A DNA stretch of 64,000 nt from JANQQJ01 sp046290575 (GTDB lineage Bacteria > Pseudomonadota > Alphaproteobacteria > SMXS01). The notes beneath the pieces were generated by a model that was not told where the DNA came from, ran no database searches, and saw only the letters and a list, made by a program, of their open reading frames with translations. The translations under genes were made by a program, and so were the position numbers. The stretch covers positions 124,001 through 188,000 of the forward strand of contig JBKAGX010000002.1 in the NCBI GenBank assembly GCA_046290575.1, in the 5' to 3' direction. Shown piece by piece: positions 41,051 to 49,902 of the stretch; the stretch's first letter is position 1; every line of letters starts with the position of its first letter.

Positions 41051-42352
41051 ATGACAATCAGACTGTCCGATCCGCTTGACCTGCCCTGTGGTATCACGCT
41101 GCCCAACCGCATTTGCAAGGCGGCAATGACCGAGGGTCTTGCCGATGCCCAGCTCCGGGCAACTGAAAAGCACGCGCGGCTATACAAGCGCTGGGCCGAA
41201 GGCGGGATTGGGCTGTCGCTGACCGGTAATGTGCAGATTGACCGCCGGCATCTAGAACGCCCCGGCAATGTCGCCATCGACGGCAATGGCGGGCTTGAGG
41301 CATTGAAAGCCTACGCCGCTGCGGGGACGACTGGTGGCGTCGAACTCTGGATGCAGATCAATCATCCCGGTCGGCAGGAACCGGCCTCGATCAGCCCGAA
41401 CCCGCGCGCGCCGTCCGATGTGCAACTGGGCAGCAACGACAAAGCCTTCGGCAAGCCGATCCCGCTCACCGGCGAAGAGATCGAAGACATTATCGCGCGT
41501 TTTATCCACGTGTCGGAAACGGCCAAGGCGACCGGCTTCACGGGCATGCAGATGCATTCGGCCCACGGCTATCTGTCCAGCGAATTTCTGTCACCTGTCG
41601 TCAACCGCCGCACCGACCAATGGGGCGGCAGCCTGGAAAACCGGGCGCGGTTCCTACTCAACATTGTCCGCGGTGTGCGCGAAGCCTGCGGCCGGGATTT
41701 CGGCATTTCGGTGAAACTCAATTCGTCCGACTTCCAACAGGGGGCTTTTACCCTGGAAGAGTGTCAGCAGGTGGTGTCCTGGCTCGGAGAGGCCGGGATT
41801 GATCTTCTGGAAATCTCAGGCGGTACCTATGAACAGCCGATGATGGTGGGCAATAAGGGCAACGCCAAGACCTGGCAGGACCCGCTGAAGGAAACGACGA
41901 AGGCGCGTGAGGCCTACTTCGTCGATTATGCCAAGGCGATCCGCCCGGCGGCCAGCATGCCCTTGATGGTGACGGGCGGATTTCGGTCGCGCGAGGTGAT
42001 GGAAGCCGCGCTCAACGAAGGCGGTATCGATGTGATCGGGCTGGCGCGGCCGCTGTGTGGCGATCCTGACAGTCCGGCCAAATTGCTGGCCGGCGAGATT
42101 GATACCTTGCCCGCCTATGAGAATGAGCTGTTGGTGGGTGAAGAAGATGCACCAGCGCTTTCGCCGGTTCAGCGCGCCATGTTGCAGGGCCACGGCCAGC
42201 AGGGCTGGTTCTGCATGAAGATCATCGAGATGGGCGAGGGTAACGACCCTGACCTGGAGATGACCTGCCTGGACGCGGCCAAGGCCTATGATGAGAACGA
42301 GGCCGCGACCAACACCCGGCGGATTGCAGCGCTGGATCAGCAGGCGGCCTAG
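41051..42352 (+). CDS. NADH:flavin oxidoreductase, Old Yellow Enzyme family
   Basis: A 433-residue TIM-barrel flavoprotein: LPCGITLPNRICKAAMTEGL at the N-terminus, GGVELWMQINHPGRQEPASI, GFTGMQMHSAHGYLSSEFLS with the conserved His pair, and LLEISGGTYEQPMM. The C-terminal 100 residues hold no Fe-S or NAD domain, so it is a simple Old Yellow Enzyme rather than a dienoyl-CoA reductase. It reduces activated double bonds or related groups with NAD(P)H and FMN. The start was fixed at ATG 41051 with GAGGAAA upstream. Confidence 0.9.
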   Translation: MTIRLSDPLDLPCGITLPNRICKAAMTEGLADAQLRATEKHARLYKRWAEGGIGLSLTGNVQIDRRHLERPGNVAIDGNGGLEALKAYAAAGTTGGVELWMQINHPGRQEPASISPNPRAPSDVQLGSNDKAFGKPIPLTGEEIEDIIARFIHVSETAKATGFTGMQMHSAHGYLSSEFLSPVVNRRTDQWGGSLENRARFLLNIVRGVREACGRDFGISVKLNSSDFQQGAFTLEECQQVVSWLGEAGIDLLEISGGTYEQPMMVGNKGNAKTWQDPLKETTKAREAYFVDYAKAIRPAASMPLMVTGGFRSREVMEAALNEGGIDVIGLARPLCGDPDSPAKLLAGEIDTLPAYENELLVGEEDAPALSPVQRAMLQGHGQQGWFCMKIIEMGEGNDPDLEMTCLDAAKAYDENEAATNTRRIAALDQQAA

Positions 42353-42375
42353 CAGACCAATACCCGGACAGGAAC

Positions 42376-43194
42376 ATGCAGCAGGCGTCGCTCACGGACA
42401 GGCAGAGACGGGAGATCGAATATCACCGTGACTTTGCGGCCCGGCATGCGGAGAAGATTACCGCTCCCGTTCTCCTGGACGTTTTGGAAAGCACCGATCG
42501 CCGATGGTGGAACGCCTATTGGTCGACCTATGATCTTGTGCTGGATCTGGACATGGCGGGAAAGCGGGTTTTGGTGCCGGGTTGCGGATTTGGCGATGAT
42601 GCCGTTCGCCTGGCGATTCTGGGCGCCGAGGTTCACGGGCTGGATATCTCTTCTGACGTGCTCAACGTGGCGCAGGCGCGTTGCAATCATTTTGGATATG
42701 AAGGCATTCATTTCGGGGTTGCAGCGGCTGAAGCGCTGCCTTTTCCGGACGACTTTTTCGACATGGTTTTCTGCCTGGATATTCTCCACCATGTCGACAT
42801 TCCGTCTGCGCTGGCTGAGTTTAAACGGGTTTCGGTTCCCGGTGGGCTGGTCGTTGGTGACGAGCTGTTCACTCATAGTTTTCTGCAGCGCCATGTTCGA
42901 GAGAGCGCGTTGGTTGAGCGCGTTATCTATCCTCTTATGGTGAAATGGATTTACCGGTCGGGTGAACCCTACATAACGCCCGATGAACACAAGATCGATG
43001 ACGATGAATTCGGGGTTTTGTCCGAGGCTCTAACCGGGCAGAAAACAGCGTATTTTAACGGCCTGACGGGCCGTCTTTTTCCGGACAGGGGCGGTTTGCC
43101 CGTCAAGGCGGACCGGCTGGTGATGCGCATGCTGGGAAGCCTGGCCCGGTTTTTCGCCGGTCGGATTGTTTTTAGCGGCCGGTTCCCTGGCTAA
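42376..43194 (+). CDS. Class I SAM-dependent methyltransferase
   Basis: A 272-residue methyltransferase with a complete core: GKRVLVPGCGFGDDAVRLAI (SAM loop), VHGLDISSDVLNVAQARC, AEALPFPDDFFDMVFCLDIL, EFKRVSVPGGLVVGDELF. The helical extension at the start (RREIEYHRDFAARHAEKITA) and the C-terminal 90 residues differ from common small methyltransferases. It starts 23 bases after the oxidoreductase gene and is probably in that transcript. Acceptor molecule unknown. Confidence 0.87.
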   Translation: MQQASLTDRQRREIEYHRDFAARHAEKITAPVLLDVLESTDRRWWNAYWSTYDLVLDLDMAGKRVLVPGCGFGDDAVRLAILGAEVHGLDISSDVLNVAQARCNHFGYEGIHFGVAAAEALPFPDDFFDMVFCLDILHHVDIPSALAEFKRVSVPGGLVVGDELFTHSFLQRHVRESALVERVIYPLMVKWIYRSGEPYITPDEHKIDDDEFGVLSEALTGQKTAYFNGLTGRLFPDRGGLPVKADRLVMRMLGSLARFFAGRIVFSGRFPG

Positions 43195-43366
43195 CCGCGG
43201 GCGGCCGGCCAAAGTTGTAACGCAATGCCGAACCTGCCCTGGAAAATTGACTTCCAGAGCCTCTTCGCGATACTCGCCCGCGCAATTTGCATAATGATCT
43301 GGACGTGCATCATGGTATTTTCCCACCGCTGGGAGAATATCTGCGCGATTTCAAAGGAGTGCGGCG

Positions 43367-45514
43367 ATGTCGGGTGACAAGAAACCAAGCCTGGGCGAGT
43401 GGGAAGAACTGGCGGAGAAGGAACTTCGTGGCAAACCCCTGTCAGACCTGGACTGGATGACGCCGGAAGGCATTAAGGTGAAGCCGCTCTATACAGCGGC
43501 CGACCTTGAAGCCATGGACTATGACGAGACGCTGCCCGGCTTCTTCCCCTTTACACGCGGTGTGCGCGCCTCCATGTATGCCAACCGGCCCTGGACCGTT
43601 CGGCAATATGCCGGGTTTTCGACGGCTGAAGAATCCAACGCGTTTTACCGCCGCAATCTGGCGGCCGGTCAGAAGGGCCTGTCGGTTGCGTTCGATCTGG
43701 CGACCCACCGGGGCTATGATTCAGATCACCCCCGGGTGCTGGGCGATGTCGGCAAGGCGGGCGTCGCGATCGATTCCGTTGAGGACATGAAGATTCTGTT
43801 CGACGGTATTCCGCTCGACGAGATGTCCGTTTCGATGACCATGAACGGCGCGGTGATCCCGACCATGGCGTTCTACATCGTCGCCGCCGAAGAGCAGGGC
43901 GTCAGCCCTGACAAGCTGGCCGGGACGATCCAGAACGACATTCTCAAAGAGTTCATGGTCCGCAACACCTACATCTACCCGCCGGCGCCCTCGATGCGGA
44001 TCGTCTCCGACATTATCGAGTACACGGCCAACGAAATGCCGCGCTTCAACTCGATCTCGATCTCCGGCTATCACATGCAGGAAGCCGGTGCGACGCAGGT
44101 GCAGGAGCTGGCGTTCACCATTGCCGATGGCATGGAATATGTCCGCTCCGCGCTCGACAAGGGCATGGATGTCGACAAGTTCGCCGGACGGCTGTCGTTC
44201 TTCTTCTGCATCGGCATGAATTTCTTCATGGAAGTCGCCAAGCTGCGCGCCGCGCGCCTGCTCTGGGCGAAGGTGATGAAGGATTTCGGCGCCCAGAAGC
44301 CGGGCTCGCTGATGTTGCGCACCCATTGTCAGACCTCCGGCGTCTCGCTGACAGAGAAAGACGCCTATAACAACATCATCCGCACGACGGTTGAGGCGAT
44401 GGCCGCGGCGCTGGGCGGCACCCAGTCGCTGCACACCAATGCATTCGATGAGGCGGTCGCGCTGCCGACTGATAATTCGGCCCGGCTGGCGCGCAACACG
44501 CAGTTGATCCTGCAGGAAGAAACCGGCATCACCAATGTGATCGACCCGCTGGGGGGCTCCTACTATGTGGAGAGCCTGACCAATTCGCTCGCCGAAGAGG
44601 CCTGGAAGCTGATTCAGGAGGTTGAGGAACTGGGCGGCATGACCAAGGCCGTCGAAAGCGGCATGCCCAAGATGCGTATCGAGGAAGCCGCGGCCCGCAA
44701 GCAGGCGCGTGTCGATCGGGGGGAAGAAGTCGTGGTCGGTGTGAATAAGTATCAGCCGACGTCCGAGGCGCCGTTCGACATCCTTGACATCGACAATGAC
44801 GCGGTGCGCGAAGCGCAAATTGCGCGGATCAACCGGGTTCGTAGCGAGCGTGACGAAGCCAAGTGCCAGGCCGCCCTCGAGGCGCTGACCAAGGGTGCAG
44901 AAGGCGACGGCAATGTGCTGGCGCTCGCGGTTGACGCGGCCCGCCAGCGCGCCACGCTGGGCGAAATCTCCGACGCCATGGAAAAAGTCTTTGGCCGCCA
45001 CAAGGCGGAAATCCGGTCGATCTCCGGTGTGTATGGCTCGTCTTATGAGGGCGATGCGGGCTTCGAAGCCATCACCAAGGACATCGACACCTTTGCCGAG
45101 CTGGAGGGCCGGCGCCCGCGTATGCTGGTGGTCAAGATGGGCCAGGACGGACACGACCGCGGCGCCAAGGTGATCGCCACCGCCTTTGCCGATATCGGTT
45201 TCGATGTCGACGTTGGCCCGCTGTTCCAGACGCCGGAAGAAGCCGCCCGCCAGGCCGTAGAGGCCGACGTGCATGTGATCGGCGTGTCGTCGCAGGCCGC
45301 CGGCCACAAAACGCTGGTGCCCGCGCTGGTCAAGGCGCTGGAAGCCGAAGGGGCAGGGGACATTCTGGTGGTCTGCGGCGGCGTGATCCCGCCCAAGGAT
45401 TATGACGAGCTGTTCGCCGCCGGTGTCGCTGCGGTCTATGGCCCGGGCACGAACATCCCCAAGGCCGCCGCGGAAATCCTCGGCCTGCTCAACAAGCAAA
45501 GAGAAGCCGCTTAG
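43367..45514 (+). CDS. scpA: Methylmalonyl-CoA mutase
   Basis: The 715-residue protein carries both the catalytic TIM barrel and the B12 domain. Landmarks: VRQYAGFSTAEESNAFYRRN (CoA tunnel), GLSVAFDLATHRGYDSDHPR, FNSISISGYHMQEAGATQVQ, and RTHCQTSGVSLTEKDAYNNI. The B12-binding motif DGHDRGAK (DxHxxG) comes at about residue 594. It interconverts (R)-methylmalonyl-CoA and succinyl-CoA with adenosylcobalamin. ATG 43367 has AAAGGAG upstream. No beta subunit or MeaB gene is adjacent, and I see no cobalamin riboswitch in the 170-base leader. The common name bhbA or mutA is equally good. Confidence 0.97.
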   Translation: MSGDKKPSLGEWEELAEKELRGKPLSDLDWMTPEGIKVKPLYTAADLEAMDYDETLPGFFPFTRGVRASMYANRPWTVRQYAGFSTAEESNAFYRRNLAAGQKGLSVAFDLATHRGYDSDHPRVLGDVGKAGVAIDSVEDMKILFDGIPLDEMSVSMTMNGAVIPTMAFYIVAAEEQGVSPDKLAGTIQNDILKEFMVRNTYIYPPAPSMRIVSDIIEYTANEMPRFNSISISGYHMQEAGATQVQELAFTIADGMEYVRSALDKGMDVDKFAGRLSFFFCIGMNFFMEVAKLRAARLLWAKVMKDFGAQKPGSLMLRTHCQTSGVSLTEKDAYNNIIRTTVEAMAAALGGTQSLHTNAFDEAVALPTDNSARLARNTQLILQEETGITNVIDPLGGSYYVESLTNSLAEEAWKLIQEVEELGGMTKAVESGMPKMRIEEAAARKQARVDRGEEVVVGVNKYQPTSEAPFDILDIDNDAVREAQIARINRVRSERDEAKCQAALEALTKGAEGDGNVLALAVDAARQRATLGEISDAMEKVFGRHKAEIRSISGVYGSSYEGDAGFEAITKDIDTFAELEGRRPRMLVVKMGQDGHDRGAKVIATAFADIGFDVDVGPLFQTPEEAARQAVEADVHVIGVSSQAAGHKTLVPALVKALEAEGAGDILVVCGGVIPPKDYDELFAAGVAAVYGPGTNIPKAAAEILGLLNKQREAA

Positions 45515-45990
45515 GGCTCTTCGTCAGAGAGTGCACGCAGGAACTGTTCAGGGTCTTCAACAAACCGGAATGACGGTGATTGTCTGATCCGACTCAGCAG
45601 GCTCTTGATCGATGGCTTTAGCAGGTAGCCTTCGTTCGTCAAAATCAACCACTCGTGCAAGCGGGCCAAGTCGACGATTGACATCATCAACTTGAGGCTT
45701 GGCTGACGTAGGTCGAACCTTATGAAGACGGATTCAATGCGATCTGCACGGTAGCTAATGTCGATCCGGCTGCCGTCGTCACTACCCCAAATTTGAAGGC
45801 CGCTGCGCCAAGAAGATCCGGCCGGAAGTATTCGATCGATCTCGGTCGCAATGTCTTCTGTAAGGTATTCAGACGTCCAATAAATCTCGAGGCGTTGTTC
45901 GGCATCTTGAATCGCTATCGGGAGGTGGCCGACCTGGGCAACCACACCTTGCTCCGGGATTAGATGAAAATCGTACTGCCAAATCGCCAT
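45511..45990 (-). CDS. Hypothetical protein, lower GC
   Basis: The 159-residue product is not recognised. It starts MAIWQYDFHLIPEQGVVAQV and has LQIWGSDDGSRIDISYRADR and LHEWLILTNEGYLLKPSIKS; the sequence is soluble-looking and aromatic-rich, without a signal peptide or membrane segment. Its DNA has lower GC than the neighbours. Small proteins of this type often sit in accessory regions as immunity proteins, but nothing here proves it. It shares its stop with the mutase gene in the opposite strand (four-base overlap). Confidence 0.6.
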   Translation of the reverse strand: MAIWQYDFHLIPEQGVVAQVGHLPIAIQDAEQRLEIYWTSEYLTEDIATEIDRILPAGSSWRSGLQIWGSDDGSRIDISYRADRIESVFIRFDLRQPSLKLMMSIVDLARLHEWLILTNEGYLLKPSIKSLLSRIRQSPSFRFVEDPEQFLRALSDEEP

Positions 45991-46067
45991 CAAGTGTCGC
46001 ATGCAGCTGAAATTGGGAGGGGTAACACTAACACCATTTAGGACTGCCTATGTCTTAAAGCCTACCA

Positions 46068-46083
46068 TCCCGCCTTCGCGGGA
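46068..46083. repeat. REP-like hairpin TCCCGC-CTTC-GCGGGA
   Basis: A perfect six-base hairpin embedded in ACCATCCCGCCTTCGCGGGA, the core of a very common extragenic palindrome. A partial related string (CCTTCGCGAAAATGACG) follows about 30 bases later. It sits in the gap between a low-GC hypothetical gene and a VOC gene. Confidence 0.75.
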
Positions 46084-46154
46084 ATTACGGTTGAAGTGGT
46101 GAGGAAGACAAAGTCCTTCGCGAAAATGACGCTAGAGGGCTGGGCGAAAGCGAA

Positions 46155-46532
46155 CTAATCCGGCGCTTCGGTCAGCGAGAGCACATTGCCATCCGGGTCA
46201 TTGAACCAGGCGACCTTGGCGCCGCCGGGTGTGGTCCAGATGCCTAGCTCGTCCTGTTCCATGCCATCGAAACGCAGCATGGCGACGCCTTTGCCGGTCA
46301 GCGCCCTGATTTGGTCTTCAATGCCGGTGACCTCCCAACCCAACGCGGTATAGGGCGCGGGCGTCACAATCTCCACCTTCTGGGCGCGCAGCACAGTCCC
46401 GTGCGCATCGAAGACCAGCGCAAAGGGCGTATCCATCACCACGTCGAGCCCCAGCACACCTTCATAGAAGGCCCGGCAAGCCTCCGCGTCTGCGGTGGCG
46501 ATAAAGGCCATCAGGCTGGCGTCCCGCAGCAT
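46155..46532 (-). CDS. VOC family protein
   Basis: The 125-residue VOC protein has AFIATADAEACRAFYEGVLG near the start and WFNDPDGNVLSLTEAPD at the end, both family hallmarks. Its glyoxalase-like core has the usual beta-alpha-beta repeats. It lies two bases after the hotdog thioesterase gene, so the two are likely co-transcribed. Role unknown; relatives detoxify or bind small electrophiles. Confidence 0.85.
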   Translation of the reverse strand: MLRDASLMAFIATADAEACRAFYEGVLGLDVVMDTPFALVFDAHGTVLRAQKVEIVTPAPYTALGWEVTGIEDQIRALTGKGVAMLRFDGMEQDELGIWTTPGGAKVAWFNDPDGNVLSLTEAPD

Positions 46533-46534
46533 GG

Positions 46535-46942
46535 TCAGGGCCGCATGATGTTGAACACGCCGGTCATCGTCATCAGCGTCTTGCCGCCGCTGGTGATCCG
46601 CCCGGACGTATAGGCCAGCTTCTTGCCCATCCGGTCGATATGGGCATGTGCCTCCAGCCAGTCGCCCAGCTTGGCTGGCCCCAGGAAATTGGTGGTCAGG
46701 CTGACAGTGCTGACGGGGATCGGCGGGTCCTCGCTACGGTTCACCTGCAGGCTCAGCGCAACGTCGGCGAGTGTGGTCAACACCCCGCCATGAGCGATAT
46801 CGACATAGTTGATATGGGTCTCCGCGACCCGTAGGCCGACGACCAGCCCGGCATCGGTCTGTTTCACCCAGTAGGGTCCCACATCGTTGACGTAGCGGCC
46901 CTTGAAGCCCGATGGGTTAAACCCCTCTGGAATATCGGTCAT
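46535..46942 (-). CDS. PaaI-type hotdog thioesterase
   Basis: A 135-residue hotdog protein: GPYWVKQTDAGLVVGLRVAE, then NYVDIAHGGVLTTLADVALS with the HGG and Asp of PaaI-like thioesterases, and SLTTNFLGPAKLGDWLEAHA. It should hydrolyse small acyl- or aryl-CoA thioesters. The start at 46942 follows AGGGGAC; the longer frame is noncoding in appearance. It is divergent from the TauD-TPR-ATP-grasp gene at 47037, with only about 95 bases between. Confidence 0.9.
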   Translation of the reverse strand: MTDIPEGFNPSGFKGRYVNDVGPYWVKQTDAGLVVGLRVAETHINYVDIAHGGVLTTLADVALSLQVNRSEDPPIPVSTVSLTTNFLGPAKLGDWLEAHAHIDRMGKKLAYTSGRITSGGKTLMTMTGVFNIMRP

Positions 46943-47036
46943 ATGCTGTCCCCTGCTCGGAACAAAGCATGCCTCACGCAACGGTTTCAATCCAGCGCCA
47001 CGCGTTGATAATGGGCAGGCAACTTCACGGGACATC

Positions 47037-49304
47037 ATGGAACCACGCATCATTCAGTTGAAGGATGAGGAAGCAGCGGCGCTGGCGTCCGAGATGGCGC
47101 CGGCCGGCCTGCTGGACCGCGTGGTCCTGATGCTGCGGACCTACCCTCACTTCTTGCTTGTGCGTGGTCTTGCGCCGACCGAAGAACGCGCGCAGGCAGA
47201 GTGTCTTGCTCATGCCATTTCCCGGCGGGAGCCGGTCAAACCGCCAAGTGGCGGTAAGCCCGCCGATCATGTGTCGTTCACGCGTGTCGAGGTGTCGGAA
47301 GGCGTACAGCAAAGCGGCTCCGTCACCCGGTACAGCCGCACCAACAAGCCGCTGGCGCTGCACACGGACTCATCCTACAGCGGCGACCCGCACGAATTGC
47401 TGATCTTTCAGATGATCCGCGCCGATGCCGAAGGCGGGAACAGCGTGATCGCGCCGGTCGAGGACATCATCAGTGCGCTGGACCCTGGCGACGTGGACCG
47501 GCTGCGCCAGCCGGTTTTTCCGTTCGGGCGCGGGCACCAGCCGGTGCTTTGGGGTGGCCTGGGGTCGATGAGCATTCGCTATTACCGCAGCCAGATCGAA
47601 ACGGCGCTGCAAGAAGGCGGCGCGGCGCTCGAGCCGGAGTTCGAGCGGAGCCTGGAGGCGCTGGATGCGGTGCTGGAGCAGCAGGACAAATTCTATGTCT
47701 TCCACGTTGCCGACGGCGATCTTCTGCTGATCGACAATAACCGCGCCATGCATGGCCGGACGGGGTTTTCGGGTGACAGCCAGCGCTTGATGTTCCGTTA
47801 TCGGGCCCATGCCGGCTGCCTGGCGCCGCCGGAGGCGTCAGGGCCGCCGACCCTGCGGCAGGAGGCGCTTCGCGTCCCGGGGCCTTCAGGCGCACTTGCA
47901 GACGCGCTGGGCGACGATCTAAACAAGGCCTACCGCGCGGCGCGTCAGGCCCGGCACGACGTTGCCCGCCGATTGACGCTGGCAACTCTTCTCGCCGATG
48001 CGGGGCGCCGGGACCTGGCACTGAAACACCTGAGAACAGCCGCGCGGCTGGCGCCGGGCGATGCCGGGGTCAACAGCGCGCTTGGCAACCTTCTGTTCCA
48101 GATTGGTGACTTCACGCCCGCGATGGCGGCTCTGTCCCAGAGCGTGGCGGCAGACCCGGTCAATCCAGAGGCTTACGCGACGCTATCGGCCCTGCGCTAT
48201 AATGCTGGCGACGGGGCGGGCGCACATGCGCACATGATTGAAGCGGCCCGCCGGGCCCCGATCCATGGTCCTGTCTCGCCGGATCCGGCGCTTCCCAATG
48301 TGCTCCGGTTTCGGGCGGTTGAGAACAGTGCCTACAGCATCAAATGGAACAATACCCGGCATGCCTATTTGAAGCGTTTGCGCCGGGGGCATTTTGCGCT
48401 GAATGCGCTGATGGAAGAGGCCAGGTTCAACCTCTATGCGGCCAGCATTTACGGAGACAATTTGCTGACCGTTCGGGATTTGCCGCCGATGGATTTGGCT
48501 CTCAATACGGTCAGTTGTGCGGACCTGAATCCTGATGCGCTCAAGGCAGTAACGCGGTTCCTCAAATTCAGCGGCATCGAAAATGTGATCAACGATCCGC
48601 GCAAGGTGCTGAAAACCACCCGCGAGCAAAATGCGCTTAGACTGGGCGAACTTGATCATGTGCGCTTTCCGCAGACGGAGTTGTTCCGTAATGACGCGTC
48701 GCCGGCGAACGTGGTGAAGCGGCTGGAATTGCTGGGTCTTGAGTTTCCCATGCTTGTGCGTGCGCCTGGTACACAGACCGGGATTAGCATGATCAAACTG
48801 GAAGACCAGAAGGCGATGGTCGCACATCTGGAGCGGCTGCCGCGCGGTGCGGAGCTTTATGCCATCCAGTATGTCGACATGCCGGACCACCACGGTCTCT
48901 ATCACAAGACCCGCTGCTTCTTTATCGACCGGAGATTTTACCCCATCGCCAATCTGACCAATGATATCTGGCAGATTCACTCCGGTGACCGTTACCGCGT
49001 GATGGACAAGTCAGAGACTGCGCAGCTTGAAGAACAGCGCTATCTGAACGATCCTGAAGCCTATCTGGGGACGCCCGCCTTTAGCGCGCTCCACGCCATC
49101 AGGGATGCGATCGATCTGGATTTTTTCGGGATAGATTTCACCATCTCGCCTGACGGTGAGGTCTTCGTGTTCGAAGCCAACGCCGCCATGCGGCATAATT
49201 TCGATCACGCCGAGAATTTCCCCTACACACGCCCCCACCTTGAGCGGGCGTCAGCCGCTTTTCAGGCGATGCTGGAGGATCGTGTGGCGCGCGCCGCCAT
49301 CTAG
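47037..49304 (+). CDS. Fusion: TauD-like oxygenase, TPR and ATP-grasp domains
   Basis: The 755-residue protein joins three parts. Residues 1-260 are a TauD/TfdA-type Fe(II)/2-oxoglutarate oxygenase with the facial triad H109-x-D111 (ALHTDSSYSGDPHEL) and H239 (NNRAMHGRTGF), and a following Arg (250 or 254) for 2-oxoglutarate. Residues 309-415 are TPR-like helical repeats (LALKHLRTAARLAPGDAGVN, GDFTPAMAALSQSVAADPVN). Residues 515-735 are an ATP-grasp fold of RimK/peptide-ligase type: NDPRKVLKTTREQNALRLG, EFPMLVRAPGTQTG, and the metal site FGIDFTISPDGEVFVFEANA. No membrane or signal region. Together they suggest oxidation followed by ligation of a small molecule or peptide. It shares its stop with the MOSC gene. 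Confidence 0.85.
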   Translation: MEPRIIQLKDEEAAALASEMAPAGLLDRVVLMLRTYPHFLLVRGLAPTEERAQAECLAHAISRREPVKPPSGGKPADHVSFTRVEVSEGVQQSGSVTRYSRTNKPLALHTDSSYSGDPHELLIFQMIRADAEGGNSVIAPVEDIISALDPGDVDRLRQPVFPFGRGHQPVLWGGLGSMSIRYYRSQIETALQEGGAALEPEFERSLEALDAVLEQQDKFYVFHVADGDLLLIDNNRAMHGRTGFSGDSQRLMFRYRAHAGCLAPPEASGPPTLRQEALRVPGPSGALADALGDDLNKAYRAARQARHDVARRLTLATLLADAGRRDLALKHLRTAARLAPGDAGVNSALGNLLFQIGDFTPAMAALSQSVAADPVNPEAYATLSALRYNAGDGAGAHAHMIEAARRAPIHGPVSPDPALPNVLRFRAVENSAYSIKWNNTRHAYLKRLRRGHFALNALMEEARFNLYAASIYGDNLLTVRDLPPMDLALNTVSCADLNPDALKAVTRFLKFSGIENVINDPRKVLKTTREQNALRLGELDHVRFPQTELFRNDASPANVVKRLELLGLEFPMLVRAPGTQTGISMIKLEDQKAMVAHLERLPRGAELYAIQYVDMPDHHGLYHKTRCFFIDRRFYPIANLTNDIWQIHSGDRYRVMDKSETAQLEEQRYLNDPEAYLGTPAFSALHAIRDAIDLDFFGIDFTISPDGEVFVFEANAAMRHNFDHAENFPYTRPHLERASAAFQAMLEDRVARAAI

Positions 49305-49846
49305 ACAGCTTCCAGCGGCTGGTATGGTTCGGCGGGAAGTTCGACCCGGATATTGTCACCGGCGCGTACCATGCCGCTAATCAGCGCAATGCCCATGATA
49401 CCGGCTTTCCGGACCAGCCCGCCATCCGGCGTGTGGTCCAGACAGGCCTGCATCAGGCCTGGTGCAACTTTATTGAGCTGGTGACACGGGTTACGCAGTC
49501 CCGTCACTTCGACGGCCGCGTCTGGCCCCAGGTGCAGCACTGTGCCTCGCGGCAATGCCAGCAGATCAAGGCCCCGCGTCGTCAGGTTTTCTCCCATTTG
49601 GCCGGGAGCAACCTGAAAGCCCATTTTTGCCAGTTCTCCATGAAGCTCGCTGTGCAAAAGATGCACCTGCCGCAGGTTAGGCGCGGACGGGTCCTTAGCC
49701 ACCCGTGAACGATGCTGCACGGCGGCACCCGCATGGATGTCATCCTCGACACCCATGCCGGCGATGATCCGAATGGACGGTCTGGGTTGTTTGCCGATGC
49801 CGTGATCGGTTGATGCCCAAACCGCGGCCACGCTGCTGTTCTTCAT
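49301..49846 (-). CDS. MOSC domain protein
   Basis: A 181-residue MOSC domain: the opening RPSIRIIAGMGVEDDIHAGA, then VAPGQMGENLTTRGLDLLAL, the signature, and GLRNPCHQLNKVAPGLMQAC with the likely molybdenum-cofactor Cys. MOSC proteins handle sulfur or reduce N-hydroxylated compounds with molybdopterin. The start at 49846 has GGAAAG upstream. Its stop interlocks with that of the TauD-TPR-ATP-grasp gene (CTAG), so the two genes are convergent. Confidence 0.88.
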   Translation of the reverse strand: MKNSSVAAVWASTDHGIGKQPRPSIRIIAGMGVEDDIHAGAAVQHRSRVAKDPSAPNLRQVHLLHSELHGELAKMGFQVAPGQMGENLTTRGLDLLALPRGTVLHLGPDAAVEVTGLRNPCHQLNKVAPGLMQACLDHTPDGGLVRKAGIMGIALISGMVRAGDNIRVELPAEPYQPLEAV

Positions 49847-49902
49847 GTCTTTCCGCCTTCTGGCTGCAGGCCAACATCCTAGCATGCAGTCAGAAACGCC
49901 GA

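Noticed and set aside
43195..43366. Possible cobalamin riboswitch before the mutase
   Set aside because: No B12 box or typical stems are seen.
43721..45499. A 592-residue frame opposite methylmalonyl-CoA mutase
   Set aside because: It lies inside a certain gene and has the composition of a reverse shadow.
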